Shown here in pieces: positions 34,171 through 43,954 of a stretch of DNA of 49,113 nucleotides. The position numbers and the translations under genes are program-made. Each line of letters begins with the position of its first letter. Positions within the stretch are counted from its first letter, which is position 1. Source of the stretch: an uncultured Pelagibacteraceae bacterium (GTDB lineage: Bacteria > Pseudomonadota > Alphaproteobacteria > Pelagibacterales > Pelagibacteraceae); assembly GCA_902594655.1 (NCBI GenBank), contig CACJMW010000006.1, forward strand, positions 1 through 49,113, given 5' to 3'. A model generated the notes under the pieces. That model had not been told where the DNA came from and ran no database searches. It worked only from the letters and a program-made list of their open reading frames with translations.

Positions 34171-36855
34171 TTAGCCGGTATTTTTCATTGCAGCTGATAT
34201 TCCAGCAATAGATGTCATTAATGCATCATTTAAATCTTTTTTATTTTTTAAATTTTTTTTATCTTTAAGTTTTTTTATTACAATTGGTTGAATAATATTT
34301 AAAACTTCAGAATAAATATTTCTAACAATTACAGAGGTTCTATATTGTTTTCTATTATTCAAAATTTCTGTTGGCGTTATTTTTTTATTTAATTTTTTTA
34401 TTGTATCGAATTGGAATCTCAATTTTTTTCCTACTTTTTTTAAATCATCATCAGCTAAATAATGTTCATAAATTTTAGATACATCTGGATCTACTTTAGA
34501 AATCACCATATCCAAGATATCAAGCATAGAATTAAAAAAAGGCCAGTTTTTTTCCATGTCGAATAAAGTTTTTCTAAATTTCTTAATATACGAGTATCTA
34601 AATGCCTCTGCTGTACCCAGCCATGCCGGTAACATCAGTCTAATTTGTGTCCAAGCAAATACCCAAGGAATAGCTCTTAGGCTTTTAATGTTATCTGTCT
34701 TTTTTCTTTTTGAAGGTCTAGAACCAATAGATAATTTACCAAGAGCAACGTGTGGTGTCACAGTTTTAAAATATTTTATAAATTCAGAACTTTGATTAAT
34801 ATTTCTTCGATACGAACTTTTAGAAATATCAGACATTTTTTCAATTAATTGTCTCCAACTATTTTTAGGAGAAGGGGGTGGATTTAATGAAGCCTCTGCC
34901 ACCGCTCCAATATAACTACACAAATTATATTTAGCCATTGGTTCGTATCCGTATTTTTGTTGTATCACTTCGCCTTGATCGGTAACTCTTATTTTTCCAT
35001 TTACTGTATTTGGTGGCTGTGATCTCAAAGTTGCTTGTATTGGCCCACCTCCTCTTCCTGCTGAGCCTCCTCTACCGTGAAAAAAGGTAACTTTGACTTT
35101 ATATTTTTTTGCTAATTTTATTATTTCCTCTTGAGCCTTATATTGATGCCAACTAGCGCATAATTTTCCTGCATCTTTACTTGAGTCAGAATAACCAATC
35201 ATTATTTCTTGACTATTTTTAATTAATTTTCTGTACCATTTTTGTGAAAATAATGAGTCCATTATTTTTTTTGCATTAATTAAATCATCTAATGTTTCAA
35301 ATAGAGGCACAACTCTCAACTTATCTTTTATCTTCGCCTCTTTTTGTAAAAATGAAACTGATAGGATATCTGATGCTGATGTAGTCATTGAAATTACATA
35401 AGCACCTAAACATTCTTTTGGTTGATCAGATAATATATTAAAAGTAGACCAAACTTCTTTGTTTTCTTTATTTCTGAATTTTAGATTATTAATTAAATTT
35501 TTTTTTGAAGTAAGTGAGGATTTAAAAAAATTTAACTTTTCTTTCTCACTTAACAAAAAATATTTCTTTTTATATTTTTTTAAAAAAAATTCATTTATTA
35601 ATTGACTATGCCTTGCAGATTCTTGTCGAATATCTAGTCTTGCTAAATTTATTCCAAAACATTTTGTCCTTCTCATTAAATCAAGAAGTTCACCACTTGC
35701 TATATTTTCACATTGATTTTTTTCAAGCGACTCTCTTACAACTCTTAAAGGTTTTAGTATTTCTTCTTTTGAATGTAATAACTTAGATTGATCTAAGGAC
35801 TCACCATTTATTAAATACTGTTCGATCGATCTATGAGTTTTTCTAATTTTATCTCTTAATGGTCTTAAATATACTCTGTAAGGTTCAAAAGATTTTCCAA
35901 CAACTTTAGTTATCTTTTTTGAACATTTTTCCATCGAATAAGCTCTAATTATTTTGGTTAATGCCTTTTCATAAAGTTTAGCAGCCTCCCATCTTGACAA
36001 TAAAATTACTTCTTTTGTTACTTTTGCAGTTACATTTGGATTTCCATCTCGATCTCCGCCCATCCAAGAACCAAATTCTATTGGGTTGAAATTTTTTGGA
36101 AGACTTTTATTCATATTCTTAATAAAGATTGAATTTAATCTTCTGTAAACTTTTGGAATTGTTTCCCAAAGACTATCTTCTATAATTGCCAAACCCCATC
36201 TTGCTTCATCAAATGGTGATGGTCTAAATCTTTTAAGATCGTCGGTATTCCAAATTACAGTTAGTTCATCATATAATTTTTTATCCAATTTTATTGTTTT
36301 AGATGGAAAATTTTTAAATAAATCTCTTTGTTCAAGGATTTCTGTAATATTATGATATTTTTGGATTAGTGTTCTTCTCTTAACTTCGGTAGGATGTGCT
36401 GTTAAAACAATTCCGATATTTAGACTTTTTGCAAAATTATAAATTTTATTGTTTGATATTTTTTTATTTTTGAAAAGATTCTCAAAAATTTCTTCAATAA
36501 AAATATTTTTATTATTTATTTTTTTTCTATTCTCATATTCATCTAAATTTCTTGAGGCGTCTACCATCTCTGCTAGATTAAGCAAATTCATAAAATGTGT
36601 AAAAGCTCTTGTAACTTTAAAAGTTTTTTTTGGATCAAGTTTAATTAAAATTCTTGAAATATTTCTTTTGGATTTATCAGATTTTGTGTCAAATTTATTT
36701 GTTTTTGAAAGCTTTCTAATTTTTTCAACAAGTTTAAAAAATTTTTCTCCCTCTTGATCCTTAATAACTTTTCCAAGGATAAATCCTAAGTATCTTACGT
36801 CCTCTCTGAGTGATTTTGTTGGAATTCTATCGTAATAAAGATCTCTTTTTATCAT
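34171..36855 (-). CDS. ppc: Phosphoenolpyruvate carboxylase
   Basis: An 894-residue cytoplasmic enzyme that makes oxaloacetate from phosphoenolpyruvate and bicarbonate. The catalytic histidine is His154 in VLTAHPTEVKRR. GSWMGGDRDGNPNVTA and FHGRGGSAGRGGGP (two substrate-binding motifs) are intact, and the protein ends in the family-typical MKNTG. Length agrees with known bacterial enzymes (about 880-930). It lies in the leftward unit downstream of iolD and the sugar genes with a 21-bp gap, an unusual place for an anaplerotic gene. Confidence 0.97.
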   Translation of the reverse strand: MIKRDLYYDRIPTKSLREDVRYLGFILGKVIKDQEGEKFFKLVEKIRKLSKTNKFDTKSDKSKRNISRILIKLDPKKTFKVTRAFTHFMNLLNLAEMVDASRNLDEYENRKKINNKNIFIEEIFENLFKNKKISNNKIYNFAKSLNIGIVLTAHPTEVKRRTLIQKYHNITEILEQRDLFKNFPSKTIKLDKKLYDELTVIWNTDDLKRFRPSPFDEARWGLAIIEDSLWETIPKVYRRLNSIFIKNMNKSLPKNFNPIEFGSWMGGDRDGNPNVTAKVTKEVILLSRWEAAKLYEKALTKIIRAYSMEKCSKKITKVVGKSFEPYRVYLRPLRDKIRKTHRSIEQYLINGESLDQSKLLHSKEEILKPLRVVRESLEKNQCENIASGELLDLMRRTKCFGINLARLDIRQESARHSQLINEFFLKKYKKKYFLLSEKEKLNFFKSSLTSKKNLINNLKFRNKENKEVWSTFNILSDQPKECLGAYVISMTTSASDILSVSFLQKEAKIKDKLRVVPLFETLDDLINAKKIMDSLFSQKWYRKLIKNSQEIMIGYSDSSKDAGKLCASWHQYKAQEEIIKLAKKYKVKVTFFHGRGGSAGRGGGPIQATLRSQPPNTVNGKIRVTDQGEVIQQKYGYEPMAKYNLCSYIGAVAEASLNPPPSPKNSWRQLIEKMSDISKSSYRRNINQSSEFIKYFKTVTPHVALGKLSIGSRPSKRKKTDNIKSLRAIPWVFAWTQIRLMLPAWLGTAEAFRYSYIKKFRKTLFDMEKNWPFFNSMLDILDMVISKVDPDVSKIYEHYLADDDLKKVGKKLRFQFDTIKKLNKKITPTEILNNRKQYRTSVIVRNIYSEVLNIIQPIVIKKLKDKKNLKNKKDLNDALMTSIAGISAAMKNTG

Positions 36856-36876
36856 TAGACTTCAATGATAATAGTT

Positions 36877-37725
36877 TTATGCTTTATAAGCAACAACGGT
36901 ATGTTTTTGGTGACCAAGTTTATCTATACCCAAAACAACCTCCTCGCCACCTTTTAAAAACCGTGGAGGTTTCATATTTTCACCCACACCTGGCGGCGTA
37001 CCCGTGCAACATATATCTCCTGGATGCAAACTCATACATGAGCTCATGTAGGATACCAACTCACTTACACCAAAAATCATTTTCTGTGTGTTTCCTGTTT
37101 GCATTCTTTCTCCATTAACATCGAGATACATATTTAATTTATCAAAGTCTGATAGCTCATCTTTTGTAACAATATATGGACCTATTGGACCAAATGTATC
37201 GAAACCTTTACCTTTATCCCAAGTTAATCCTTTATTTTTTTGATAATTTCTTTCACTTACGTCGTTAACTAAAAAAAAACCTAAAACATAATCTAATGCA
37301 TCTTCAACGCTTACATTTATCGCTTTTTTTCCTATCACAAAACCCAATTCAACTTCCCAGTCCGTATGTTGCGAACCTTTAGGAACAATAATTGGATCAT
37401 AAGGTCCGGTGATACAACTTGTAAACTTAGAAAAAATAATTGGCTCACGTGGTATTGGAAGATTTTGTTCCTCGGCATGATCTTTAAAATTTAGTCCTAT
37501 GCCGATAAATTTTGAGGGTTTTGAAACACAAGCACCAATTCTTGAATTGGAGTTTAATATTGGTAAATCATTAATATTTGTATTTTTAATTTTTTCTAAA
37601 ATTTCAAAATTTAAAGTTTCAGGATTTAAATCAATGATTATTGAGGATAGGTCTCTGTAATTATTTTGTTTGTCAATTATAGAGGGTTTTTCAGATCCAA
37701 TATTACCTAATCTAACTAATTTCAT
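36877..37725 (-). CDS. Fumarylacetoacetate hydrolase family protein (sugar-acid hydrolase-like)
   Basis: A 282-residue enzyme. An N-terminal cap (about residues 1-70) precedes the FAH fold, with GIGLNFKDHAEEQNLPIP, the metal ligands in DWEVELGFVIGKKA and the closing TGTPPGVGENMKPPRFLKGG. This length and sequence style match diketo-deoxy sugar-acid hydrolases or ureidoglycolate-lyase-like proteins more than true fumarylacetoacetase. In this cluster it may cleave or hydrate a 2-oxo-3-deoxy sugar acid (inference). It is 21 bp upstream of ppc and 20 bp downstream of the ROK gene. Confidence 0.85.
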   Translation of the reverse strand: MKLVRLGNIGSEKPSIIDKQNNYRDLSSIIIDLNPETLNFEILEKIKNTNINDLPILNSNSRIGACVSKPSKFIGIGLNFKDHAEEQNLPIPREPIIFSKFTSCITGPYDPIIVPKGSQHTDWEVELGFVIGKKAINVSVEDALDYVLGFFLVNDVSERNYQKNKGLTWDKGKGFDTFGPIGPYIVTKDELSDFDKLNMYLDVNGERMQTGNTQKMIFGVSELVSYMSSCMSLHPGDICCTGTPPGVGENMKPPRFLKGGEEVVLGIDKLGHQKHTVVAYKA

Positions 37726-37745
37726 AATAATAATTATATCATAAA

Positions 37746-38645
37746 CTAATAATTAATATTTCTACCTAATCTTGCCGCACCTCTAACTCCGCTAGCATCT
37801 CCAAACTTTGGTTTTAAAAAAATGCCTTCAAATTCATTTCCAGCAACAAATTTTCTTACTTTAGACTGAATTTCATTAAAAAAATCGATTTCATTTGATA
37901 ATCCACCACCAAAAATAAAAACATCTGGATCTAAAATATTGACTACTGACGCAATTGCCATTGATAAATTATCTTTAAATTCCTCAACTATTTTTTCAGC
38001 GTCTAAATCATGCTTTCTATAAAGTTCAAAAATTTCATGAGCTTTATAATCCTTCTTAAATTCATTCTTAAATTTTTTTTGTAAACTTAGTCCAGATATT
38101 GAACTTTCAATTTCTCCTTCTCTCAAATTGGTTTTTTTTACTATTGACTCTTTGCCAACTAAAGGAAGTTGATTATGTCCCCACTCTCCTGTTATTCCAT
38201 GAGGGCCTGTTACAATTTTTTTATCTATTACTAACCCTCCTCCAACACCAGAACCTAAAATTATACCGAATACAATTTTATAATGTTTGCCAGATCCATC
38301 AATTGCTTCCGATAAAGTAAAACAATTTGCATCATTTTCACAAAATATCTCTTTTCCAACAGCTTCTCTTAAATCTTTTTGGAAAGGTTTATTGTTTATC
38401 CAATCACAATTTGGTGAATTCTTTATTAGACCTGTATGTATTGAATGTATTCCTGGGTGGCAAACCCCAACTGGTAATTCTTTTCCAATTTTTTTTTCAA
38501 TTTTTTTAATAATTTCGTTTATACTTTTAATTACCGAGTTGTAATCCTTTGGACAATCAATTCTAGATCTACCAGATTCTTCTCCATTGTCATGTAATAA
38601 AATATATTCTATTTTTGTTGCACCTACATCAATTCCTATCTGCAT
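37746..38645 (-). CDS. ROK-family sugar kinase-like protein lacking the zinc motif
   Basis: A 299-residue protein with the ATP-binding start IGIDVGATKIEYILL, a phosphate-binding IILGSGVGGGLVID and the catalytic-region GITGEWGHNQLPL. The cysteine-rich zinc motif that normally follows (CxCGxxGCxE) is absent; that position reads TNLREGEIESSISG, with no cysteines. ROK proteins phosphorylate glucose, N-acetylglucosamine, fructose and similar sugars. Here, in an inositol cluster without IolC, it is a candidate kinase for a pathway intermediate. Gaps of 3 and 20 bp to its neighbours put it in the iolD operon. Confidence 0.87.
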   Translation of the reverse strand: MQIGIDVGATKIEYILLHDNGEESGRSRIDCPKDYNSVIKSINEIIKKIEKKIGKELPVGVCHPGIHSIHTGLIKNSPNCDWINNKPFQKDLREAVGKEIFCENDANCFTLSEAIDGSGKHYKIVFGIILGSGVGGGLVIDKKIVTGPHGITGEWGHNQLPLVGKESIVKKTNLREGEIESSISGLSLQKKFKNEFKKDYKAHEIFELYRKHDLDAEKIVEEFKDNLSMAIASVVNILDPDVFIFGGGLSNEIDFFNEIQSKVRKFVAGNEFEGIFLKPKFGDASGVRGAARLGRNINY

Positions 38646-38648
38646 AAT

Positions 38649-39806
38649 TTATCTTAATATCTTTTTTATTTCTTTTTGTGAAAAATAATTTGGCTTATTA
38701 CATGTTGATTTAATTTTTTGTTTTTTACCTGTTTTTGAAGCTTTCATTGTTGACTGTATAATGTCTAATACATGATAAGATAATTCTCCATTACACCTAT
38801 TTAATTTTTTATTTTCAATACAGTATGCCATTTCTGCTAATCCAACTCCTCTATAATTTGCATTTGTCGGAGACTCATTTGCTCTTGCACTTTGTGTTCT
38901 TATATTAATTTTACCTAGTGGCATTTTATTTGTTTTGTATTCTTTCCATTTTTCTCCAATTTTTTTACAAGTAAATGTAGATCCTCCGAACATATTTGGA
39001 TCAGGTACTATTAAGCTGCCCTTATTTCCATATAATTCTATATGATTACGATTATGTGCGATTACATCGAAAGACAATGTAAGCCTAATGATAGCTCCAT
39101 TTTCAAATACAATTGTTGATAAATATGTGGTTGGACATTCTACTTTAAATTTTTTACCTTTTCTCGGTCCAATACCTATTGTTCTTTTTTTTACACCTTT
39201 CATAAGGCTACCACTAACTTCTTTAGCGGGACCAAGTAAGTTTACTAGTGCGGTCAAATAATACGGTCCCATATCGATTACTGGACCTCCTTCTTTTTTT
39301 GCAAACCAAGGTTCTGGATTTGGATGATAAGATTGAACTCCTGGAAATGCGAAAATAGCATTACCTAAATTTATTTTACCTATAATTTTTTTTTCAACTA
39401 ACTCTTTTGCTTTTTGATTTCCACCACCTAAAAATGTATCTGGTGCGTTACCAATATAAAGTTTTTTTCTTCTAGCTAGCTTTAATAATTCTAATCCGTC
39501 TTTAGTATTAATAGCCATTGGCTTTTCAGAATACACATGTTTATTATTTAATAGAGATTTTTTTGCTACTATGTAATGTGCTTTTGGAATTGTTAAATTT
39601 AAAATAATTTCAACCTCACTGTCATTTAATAAATCATTTACTGATAAAGCCTTAATACCATATGTTTTTGCACATTTTTTTGATGCATGGTTATTTATGT
39701 CTGCGCATTTGATTATTTTAAAGTTATTAAAATATTTATGAGCTCTAAAGTATGTTTCTGCAATATGCCCACAACCGATAAGACCTACTTTAAAGACTTT
39801 ATTCAT
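38649..39806 (-). CDS. Gfo/Idh/MocA-family dehydrogenase
   Basis: A 385-residue NAD(P)-dependent oxidoreductase. The Rossmann fold begins VGLIGCGHIAETYFRAH, with the catalytic lysine in VYSEKPMAI (about residue 95). The C-terminal domain has PVIDMGPYYLTALVNLLG and GSLIVPDPNMFGG. It is a second family member in this locus besides the iolG gene at 46376, and more distant from IolG. It may oxidise another inositol stereoisomer or a sugar (inference). Gaps of 3 and 7 bp to neighbours indicate the same operon as iolD. Confidence 0.88.
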   Translation of the reverse strand: MNKVFKVGLIGCGHIAETYFRAHKYFNNFKIIKCADINNHASKKCAKTYGIKALSVNDLLNDSEVEIILNLTIPKAHYIVAKKSLLNNKHVYSEKPMAINTKDGLELLKLARRKKLYIGNAPDTFLGGGNQKAKELVEKKIIGKINLGNAIFAFPGVQSYHPNPEPWFAKKEGGPVIDMGPYYLTALVNLLGPAKEVSGSLMKGVKKRTIGIGPRKGKKFKVECPTTYLSTIVFENGAIIRLTLSFDVIAHNRNHIELYGNKGSLIVPDPNMFGGSTFTCKKIGEKWKEYKTNKMPLGKINIRTQSARANESPTNANYRGVGLAEMAYCIENKKLNRCNGELSYHVLDIIQSTMKASKTGKKQKIKSTCNKPNYFSQKEIKKILR

Positions 39807-39813
39807 TGATAAT

Positions 39814-41658
39814 TTAAACGCCTTGTCTTTGTTTAGATTTACCTTCTTTGTGAAGTTTTAAAGCTTCTTCATTTTCTTTAGTTTTAGGTATTTCAAGTGT
39901 AGGACTTTCCCAATATGCAGAACCCTCAAGCCATTGATAAGAATGAGTTTTAATTGAAATAACATATGTTGTTTGAGATTTTTTTGCTCTTTTGAAAGCC
40001 TCTTCTAATTCGTTTATTGTATTTACCTCTTCTGATTTTGCCCCCATACTTTCGGCATGTTTAGCAAAATTTATACTTACTTGATTTGAAATATTTGAGC
40101 TTTCAAACAGACAATTAAATTCTTTGCCACCTTTAAACAATTGAAGTCTATTAATTACTGCGTGTCCACCGTTATCACATACTATAATTATTAATTTATT
40201 ATTTGTAATTACTGAGGAATAAATATCAGAGTTATATAATAAATAAGAGCCGTCTCCAATAAACGCAATAACTTCTTTATCTGGATTTGCCATTTTAATT
40301 CCAAGTGCACCTGAAATTTCATAACCCATACAACTAAAACCCCATTCAGTTTCATGAGTGTTTAGTTCTCTTGGTCTCCAAATTTGAACTACCTCACCAA
40401 CTAATCCTCCAGCAGCAGTTACAGCTATATCTGATGGATCTGAATTTCTATAAACTGCTCCTACAGCATGAGCATAACTTGGTAACTTCTGATTTGTTGG
40501 TCCACTTTCTTTATCAACATATTCGTTCCAGGATTTTAATTCATCTCTTGATTTTTTATACCAATCTTCAGGTGCTTTCCAATCCCCTAATGCTTGAGAT
40601 AATTCATTTAAAGTTACTTTTGCATCTCCTATCACTGACTGTGCCATATGTTTGTTTGCATCAAACCTTGATACGTTTACTGAAACTAGAGAAAAGATGG
40701 GATTTTCAAAATTAGCCCAGGAACCCGTAGTGAAATCTCCAAGTTTAGTTCCTACAGCAATTGCAAGATCGGTTTTTTTAGCAAAATTATTTGCTGCCTT
40801 TCCTCCCAATCCACCTATTGGGCCTAAAAAATGAGAATGGTCTCTTTTCATTGTAGAGTAACCCATGACAGTTTGAGTTACAGGTATGTTGTGTTTTATT
40901 GCGAAATTAGATAAATCTTCCATTGCATCAGAATAAAAAACTCCTCCCCCAGAAATTATTATTGGATTTTTAGATTTTTTAATTTTTTCTGCCGCTTCTT
41001 TAATTTGAAAATCATCAGGACGAGGTCTTCTTATATTATGGACTCTTTCTTTAAAAAACTCCTCAGGATATTCAAAAGTCTCACCTTGTATATCTTGGCT
41101 TAGTGAAATACATGCTGGTCCGCAATCAGCTGGATCTAACATTACTTGAATAGCTTGAGGTAAGGTTTGTAAAATTTGTTCTGGCCTTGTTATTCTATCA
41201 AAATATCTTGTAACAGGCTTAAAAGCATCATTTTGAGTAATGCCTGGATTATTAAAATGCTCAACTTGTTGAAGAACAGGATCGGGAATTCTATTTGCAT
41301 AAGTATCACCTGGTAAAAATAGAATTGGCAATCTGTTGCTCATTGCAACTGCAGCAGCAGTAACCATATTTGTCGAACCGGGTCCAACCGAACTTGTTGC
41401 TACAAAAATCTGTTTTCTTCTTTTTGCCCTTGCATATGCAATTCCTGTTAAAGCCATGTTTTGTTCGTGATGACCTCTAAATGTTGGAAGGCTTTCTTTG
41501 TTTTCCTCCAATGCTTGGCCTAAACAAGCTACATTTCCATGACCAAAAATTCCAAAAGTACCAGCAAATAATGGTTCTTTTTTACCATCAATTAGAATTT
41601 TTTGTGCAATTAGATGTTTTACAATTGCATGCGCACAAGTAAGCTTTATTTTTTTCAT
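39814..41658 (-). CDS. iolD: 3D-(3,5/4)-trihydroxycyclohexane-1,2-dione hydrolase
   Basis: A 614-residue thiamine-diphosphate enzyme that opens the cyclohexanedione ring to 5-deoxy-D-glucuronate in inositol breakdown. The N-terminal GTFGIFGHGNVACLGQALEE block and TFRGHHEQNMALTGIAYA with the catalytic glutamate are specific to IolD. The C-terminal ThDP motif is IGDGSYLLYNSDIYSS followed by IIVCDNGG. Length matches other IolD proteins (about 610-640). It is the first gene of a leftward unit and is divergent from the aldehyde dehydrogenase across 54 bp. Confidence 0.94.
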   Translation of the reverse strand: MKKIKLTCAHAIVKHLIAQKILIDGKKEPLFAGTFGIFGHGNVACLGQALEENKESLPTFRGHHEQNMALTGIAYARAKRRKQIFVATSSVGPGSTNMVTAAAVAMSNRLPILFLPGDTYANRIPDPVLQQVEHFNNPGITQNDAFKPVTRYFDRITRPEQILQTLPQAIQVMLDPADCGPACISLSQDIQGETFEYPEEFFKERVHNIRRPRPDDFQIKEAAEKIKKSKNPIIISGGGVFYSDAMEDLSNFAIKHNIPVTQTVMGYSTMKRDHSHFLGPIGGLGGKAANNFAKKTDLAIAVGTKLGDFTTGSWANFENPIFSLVSVNVSRFDANKHMAQSVIGDAKVTLNELSQALGDWKAPEDWYKKSRDELKSWNEYVDKESGPTNQKLPSYAHAVGAVYRNSDPSDIAVTAAGGLVGEVVQIWRPRELNTHETEWGFSCMGYEISGALGIKMANPDKEVIAFIGDGSYLLYNSDIYSSVITNNKLIIIVCDNGGHAVINRLQLFKGGKEFNCLFESSNISNQVSINFAKHAESMGAKSEEVNTINELEEAFKRAKKSQTTYVISIKTHSYQWLEGSAYWESPTLEIPKTKENEEALKLHKEGKSKQRQGV

Positions 41659-41712
41659 ATTTGTAGATATATTCCCTTAAAATTTCACTTAATAAACCAT
41701 AAAATAAAAATT

Positions 41713-43155
41713 ATGTATAGTAAATTTGGACAATTCATTGATGGTAAGTGGCAACAAGCCGAAAAAAAAGAAACTTATGATGTTATAAATCCTGCTACTG
41801 AAGAAGTAATAGGAAAAGCTTCAAAGGCGTCTTCTGTAGATGTTCAGAAAGCATTAAAATCTGCAGAGAAAGGACTGCAAGTTTGGAAAAATACCACTCC
41901 ATGGAAAAGATCTTACATAATCAGGAAAATTGCAGATTTGATGAGGCAAAAGCAAGATGTTTTAGCTAAATGGTTAACTCTTGAGGTGGGAAAACCATTG
42001 GCAGAAGGAATTGGTGAAACAGGTGGAGCTGCGGATATATTTGAATGGAATGCAGAAGAAACAAAAAGAATTTATGGACAAACTGTTGAAAGTAGATTTC
42101 CTGACACTAGGGTACATGTTTATTACCAACCAGTAGGAGTAGTTGCTGCATTAGTGCCCTGGAACTTTCCATTAGTCTTAGCTGCAAGGAAAATTTCTAC
42201 TGCTTTAGCTGCAGGTTGTTCAGTTATTTGTAAACCTGATGTAATTACGCCTGGTACAGTTATGGAATTAGTGGATATTTGTAAAGAAGCAGGTGTGCCA
42301 CCCGGTGTTGTAAATCTTTTATCTGGAGATCCTGCTGAAATATCAAATGAATTATTAGAGTCTGATATTGTAAAAAAGGTTTCAATCACCGGATCAACTA
42401 GAGTCGGAAAATTAATATTGAAAAAAGCTGCAGATAAAGTTCAAAGAGTTACTATGGAGCTCAGTGGTCATTCACCATTTATAGTTTTTGATGATGTGGA
42501 TATTAATAAAGTTGCTGATATGGCTATCACTGCAAAATTTAGAAATAATGGACAAGTTTGTATTTCGCCGAATAGATTTTATATTCAAGAAAAGAAAAAA
42601 GATGAATTTATCAAAGCGTTTATTGATAGAACAAAAAAATTAAAAATTGGGAATGGCCTAGATAAAGATGTGCAGTTAGGACCATTAACTACATCTAAAA
42701 GATTAGGAGAAATTGAGGAACTTGTTGAAATCACAAAAAAAGAAGGAGGTAAGGTTTTACTAGGTGGTAAAAGACCTTCGGGTTTTAATAAAGGTTATTT
42801 TTATGAACCAACAATTTTTGATGATGTTAAAGATGATTTCACCATTATGAAACAAGAACCTTTTGGACCATTGGTACCAATGCTTTCTTTTAAAACTTTT
42901 GATGAAATTATTGAAAGAGCAAATGATAATGATCTTGGTCTATGTAGTTATATTTACACAAATTCTATGGAACAAGCTAATAAAGCTTCAGAATTAATGG
43001 AAAGTGGAACAGTTGCTGTAAACACAGCTGCGGTTGCTGTTGCCGAGGCTCCTTTTGGAGGCATTAAACAAACAGGTTATGGTCGTGAGGGTGGATCAAT
43101 GGCAATTAAAGATTATCTTAATGTTAAATATACCCATCTAGGTCTTAAGTCATAA
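41713..43155 (+). CDS. NAD(P)-dependent aldehyde dehydrogenase
   Basis: A 480-residue cytoplasmic enzyme. Motifs are VPWNFPLVLAARK near residue 147, the glutamate in VTMELSGHSPF (usually ELGGK) and the catalytic cysteine in NNGQVCISPNRF (about residue 284). The C-terminus APFGGIKQTGYGREGG resembles succinic/2-oxoglutaric semialdehyde dehydrogenases and not the CoA-dependent IolA (methylmalonate-semialdehyde) type. I start at the ATG at 41713; an earlier ATG at 41614 would run through the divergent iolD start. It heads a rightward operon with the aldolase and hydroxyacid dehydrogenase genes. Confidence 0.93.
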   Translation: MYSKFGQFIDGKWQQAEKKETYDVINPATEEVIGKASKASSVDVQKALKSAEKGLQVWKNTTPWKRSYIIRKIADLMRQKQDVLAKWLTLEVGKPLAEGIGETGGAADIFEWNAEETKRIYGQTVESRFPDTRVHVYYQPVGVVAALVPWNFPLVLAARKISTALAAGCSVICKPDVITPGTVMELVDICKEAGVPPGVVNLLSGDPAEISNELLESDIVKKVSITGSTRVGKLILKKAADKVQRVTMELSGHSPFIVFDDVDINKVADMAITAKFRNNGQVCISPNRFYIQEKKKDEFIKAFIDRTKKLKIGNGLDKDVQLGPLTTSKRLGEIEELVEITKKEGGKVLLGGKRPSGFNKGYFYEPTIFDDVKDDFTIMKQEPFGPLVPMLSFKTFDEIIERANDNDLGLCSYIYTNSMEQANKASELMESGTVAVNTAAVAVAEAPFGGIKQTGYGREGGSMAIKDYLNVKYTHLGLKS

Positions 43156-43156
43156 G

Positions 43157-43948
43157 ATGAAAGAAAATAAAGTTAAAAAGATGATGCAAGAAGGTAAACC
43201 AGTAGTAAATGGTTGGCTTCAAATTCCAAGCTCTTTTTCTGCTGAAGTGATGTCTCATCAAGGATGGGATTCTTTAACAATAGATATGCAACATGGTGTT
43301 ATAGATTATCCAAATGCACTTCAAATGTTGCAGTCTATATCAACAACAGAAGTAACGCCTCTTGCTAGAGTAAATTGGAATGAGCCCGGACAAATTATGA
43401 AAATCTTAGACGCAGGTTGTTATGGTGTAATTTGTCCAATGGTTAGTAATAAAACTGAAGCTGAAAAATTTGTACAAGCATGCATGTACCCACCAAAAGG
43501 ATACAGAAGCTTTGGTCCTATCAGAGGATTAATTTATGGTGGTGGAGATTATGGCGATCATGCAAATGAAGAAATTTTAAAAATTGCAATGATTGAAACT
43601 AAAGAGGCATTAGAAAAACTTGATGAAATAATGAGCACCCCTGGTATTGATGGAATATATATTGGGCCTGCAGATTTAAGTTTAGCAATAGGTCAGAAAC
43701 CTGCATTTGATAACCCTGAAGGATCACCTACGTATAAAGAAATTTTAAATATATTAGAGCACGCAAAAAAAAATAAAATTTTTGCAGGTATTCACAATGC
43801 TACGCCAGAATATGCTAAAAAAATGTTAAATTTAGGATTTAACTTAGTAACTATTGGCTCTGATCAAAGATATATGAGCGCAGGTGCAAAAGAAGCAGTT
43901 TCAAAACTCAAGACTGTAAAATCTAAAGAACAGTCAAAAGCATACTAA
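43157..43948 (+). CDS. HpcH/HpaI-family aldolase
   Basis: A 263-residue metal-dependent class II pyruvate aldolase. TIDMQHGVIDYP (about residues 41-52) corresponds to the DxEHG motif with Gln in place of Glu. The metal ligands are the Glu in AMIETKEALE and the Asp in YIGPADLSLAIG. These enzymes split 2-oxo-3-deoxy sugar acids or heptenedioate into pyruvate plus an aldehyde. It begins 1 bp after the aldehyde dehydrogenase ends, so the aldehyde product may be passed on to that enzyme (inference). Confidence 0.92.
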   Translation: MKENKVKKMMQEGKPVVNGWLQIPSSFSAEVMSHQGWDSLTIDMQHGVIDYPNALQMLQSISTTEVTPLARVNWNEPGQIMKILDAGCYGVICPMVSNKTEAEKFVQACMYPPKGYRSFGPIRGLIYGGGDYGDHANEEILKIAMIETKEALEKLDEIMSTPGIDGIYIGPADLSLAIGQKPAFDNPEGSPTYKEILNILEHAKKNKIFAGIHNATPEYAKKMLNLGFNLVTIGSDQRYMSAGAKEAVSKLKTVKSKEQSKAY

Positions 43949-43954
43949 ACAAAA

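Noticed and set aside
40371-40834. Open frames opposite iolD
   Set aside because: Low-complexity, leucine/histidine-rich translations antisense to a clear ThDP enzyme; shadow frames of codon bias.
41614-41712. N-terminal extension of the aldehyde dehydrogenase
   Set aside because: The added codons overlap the start of divergent iolD and the family begins at the FGQFIDGKW segment.
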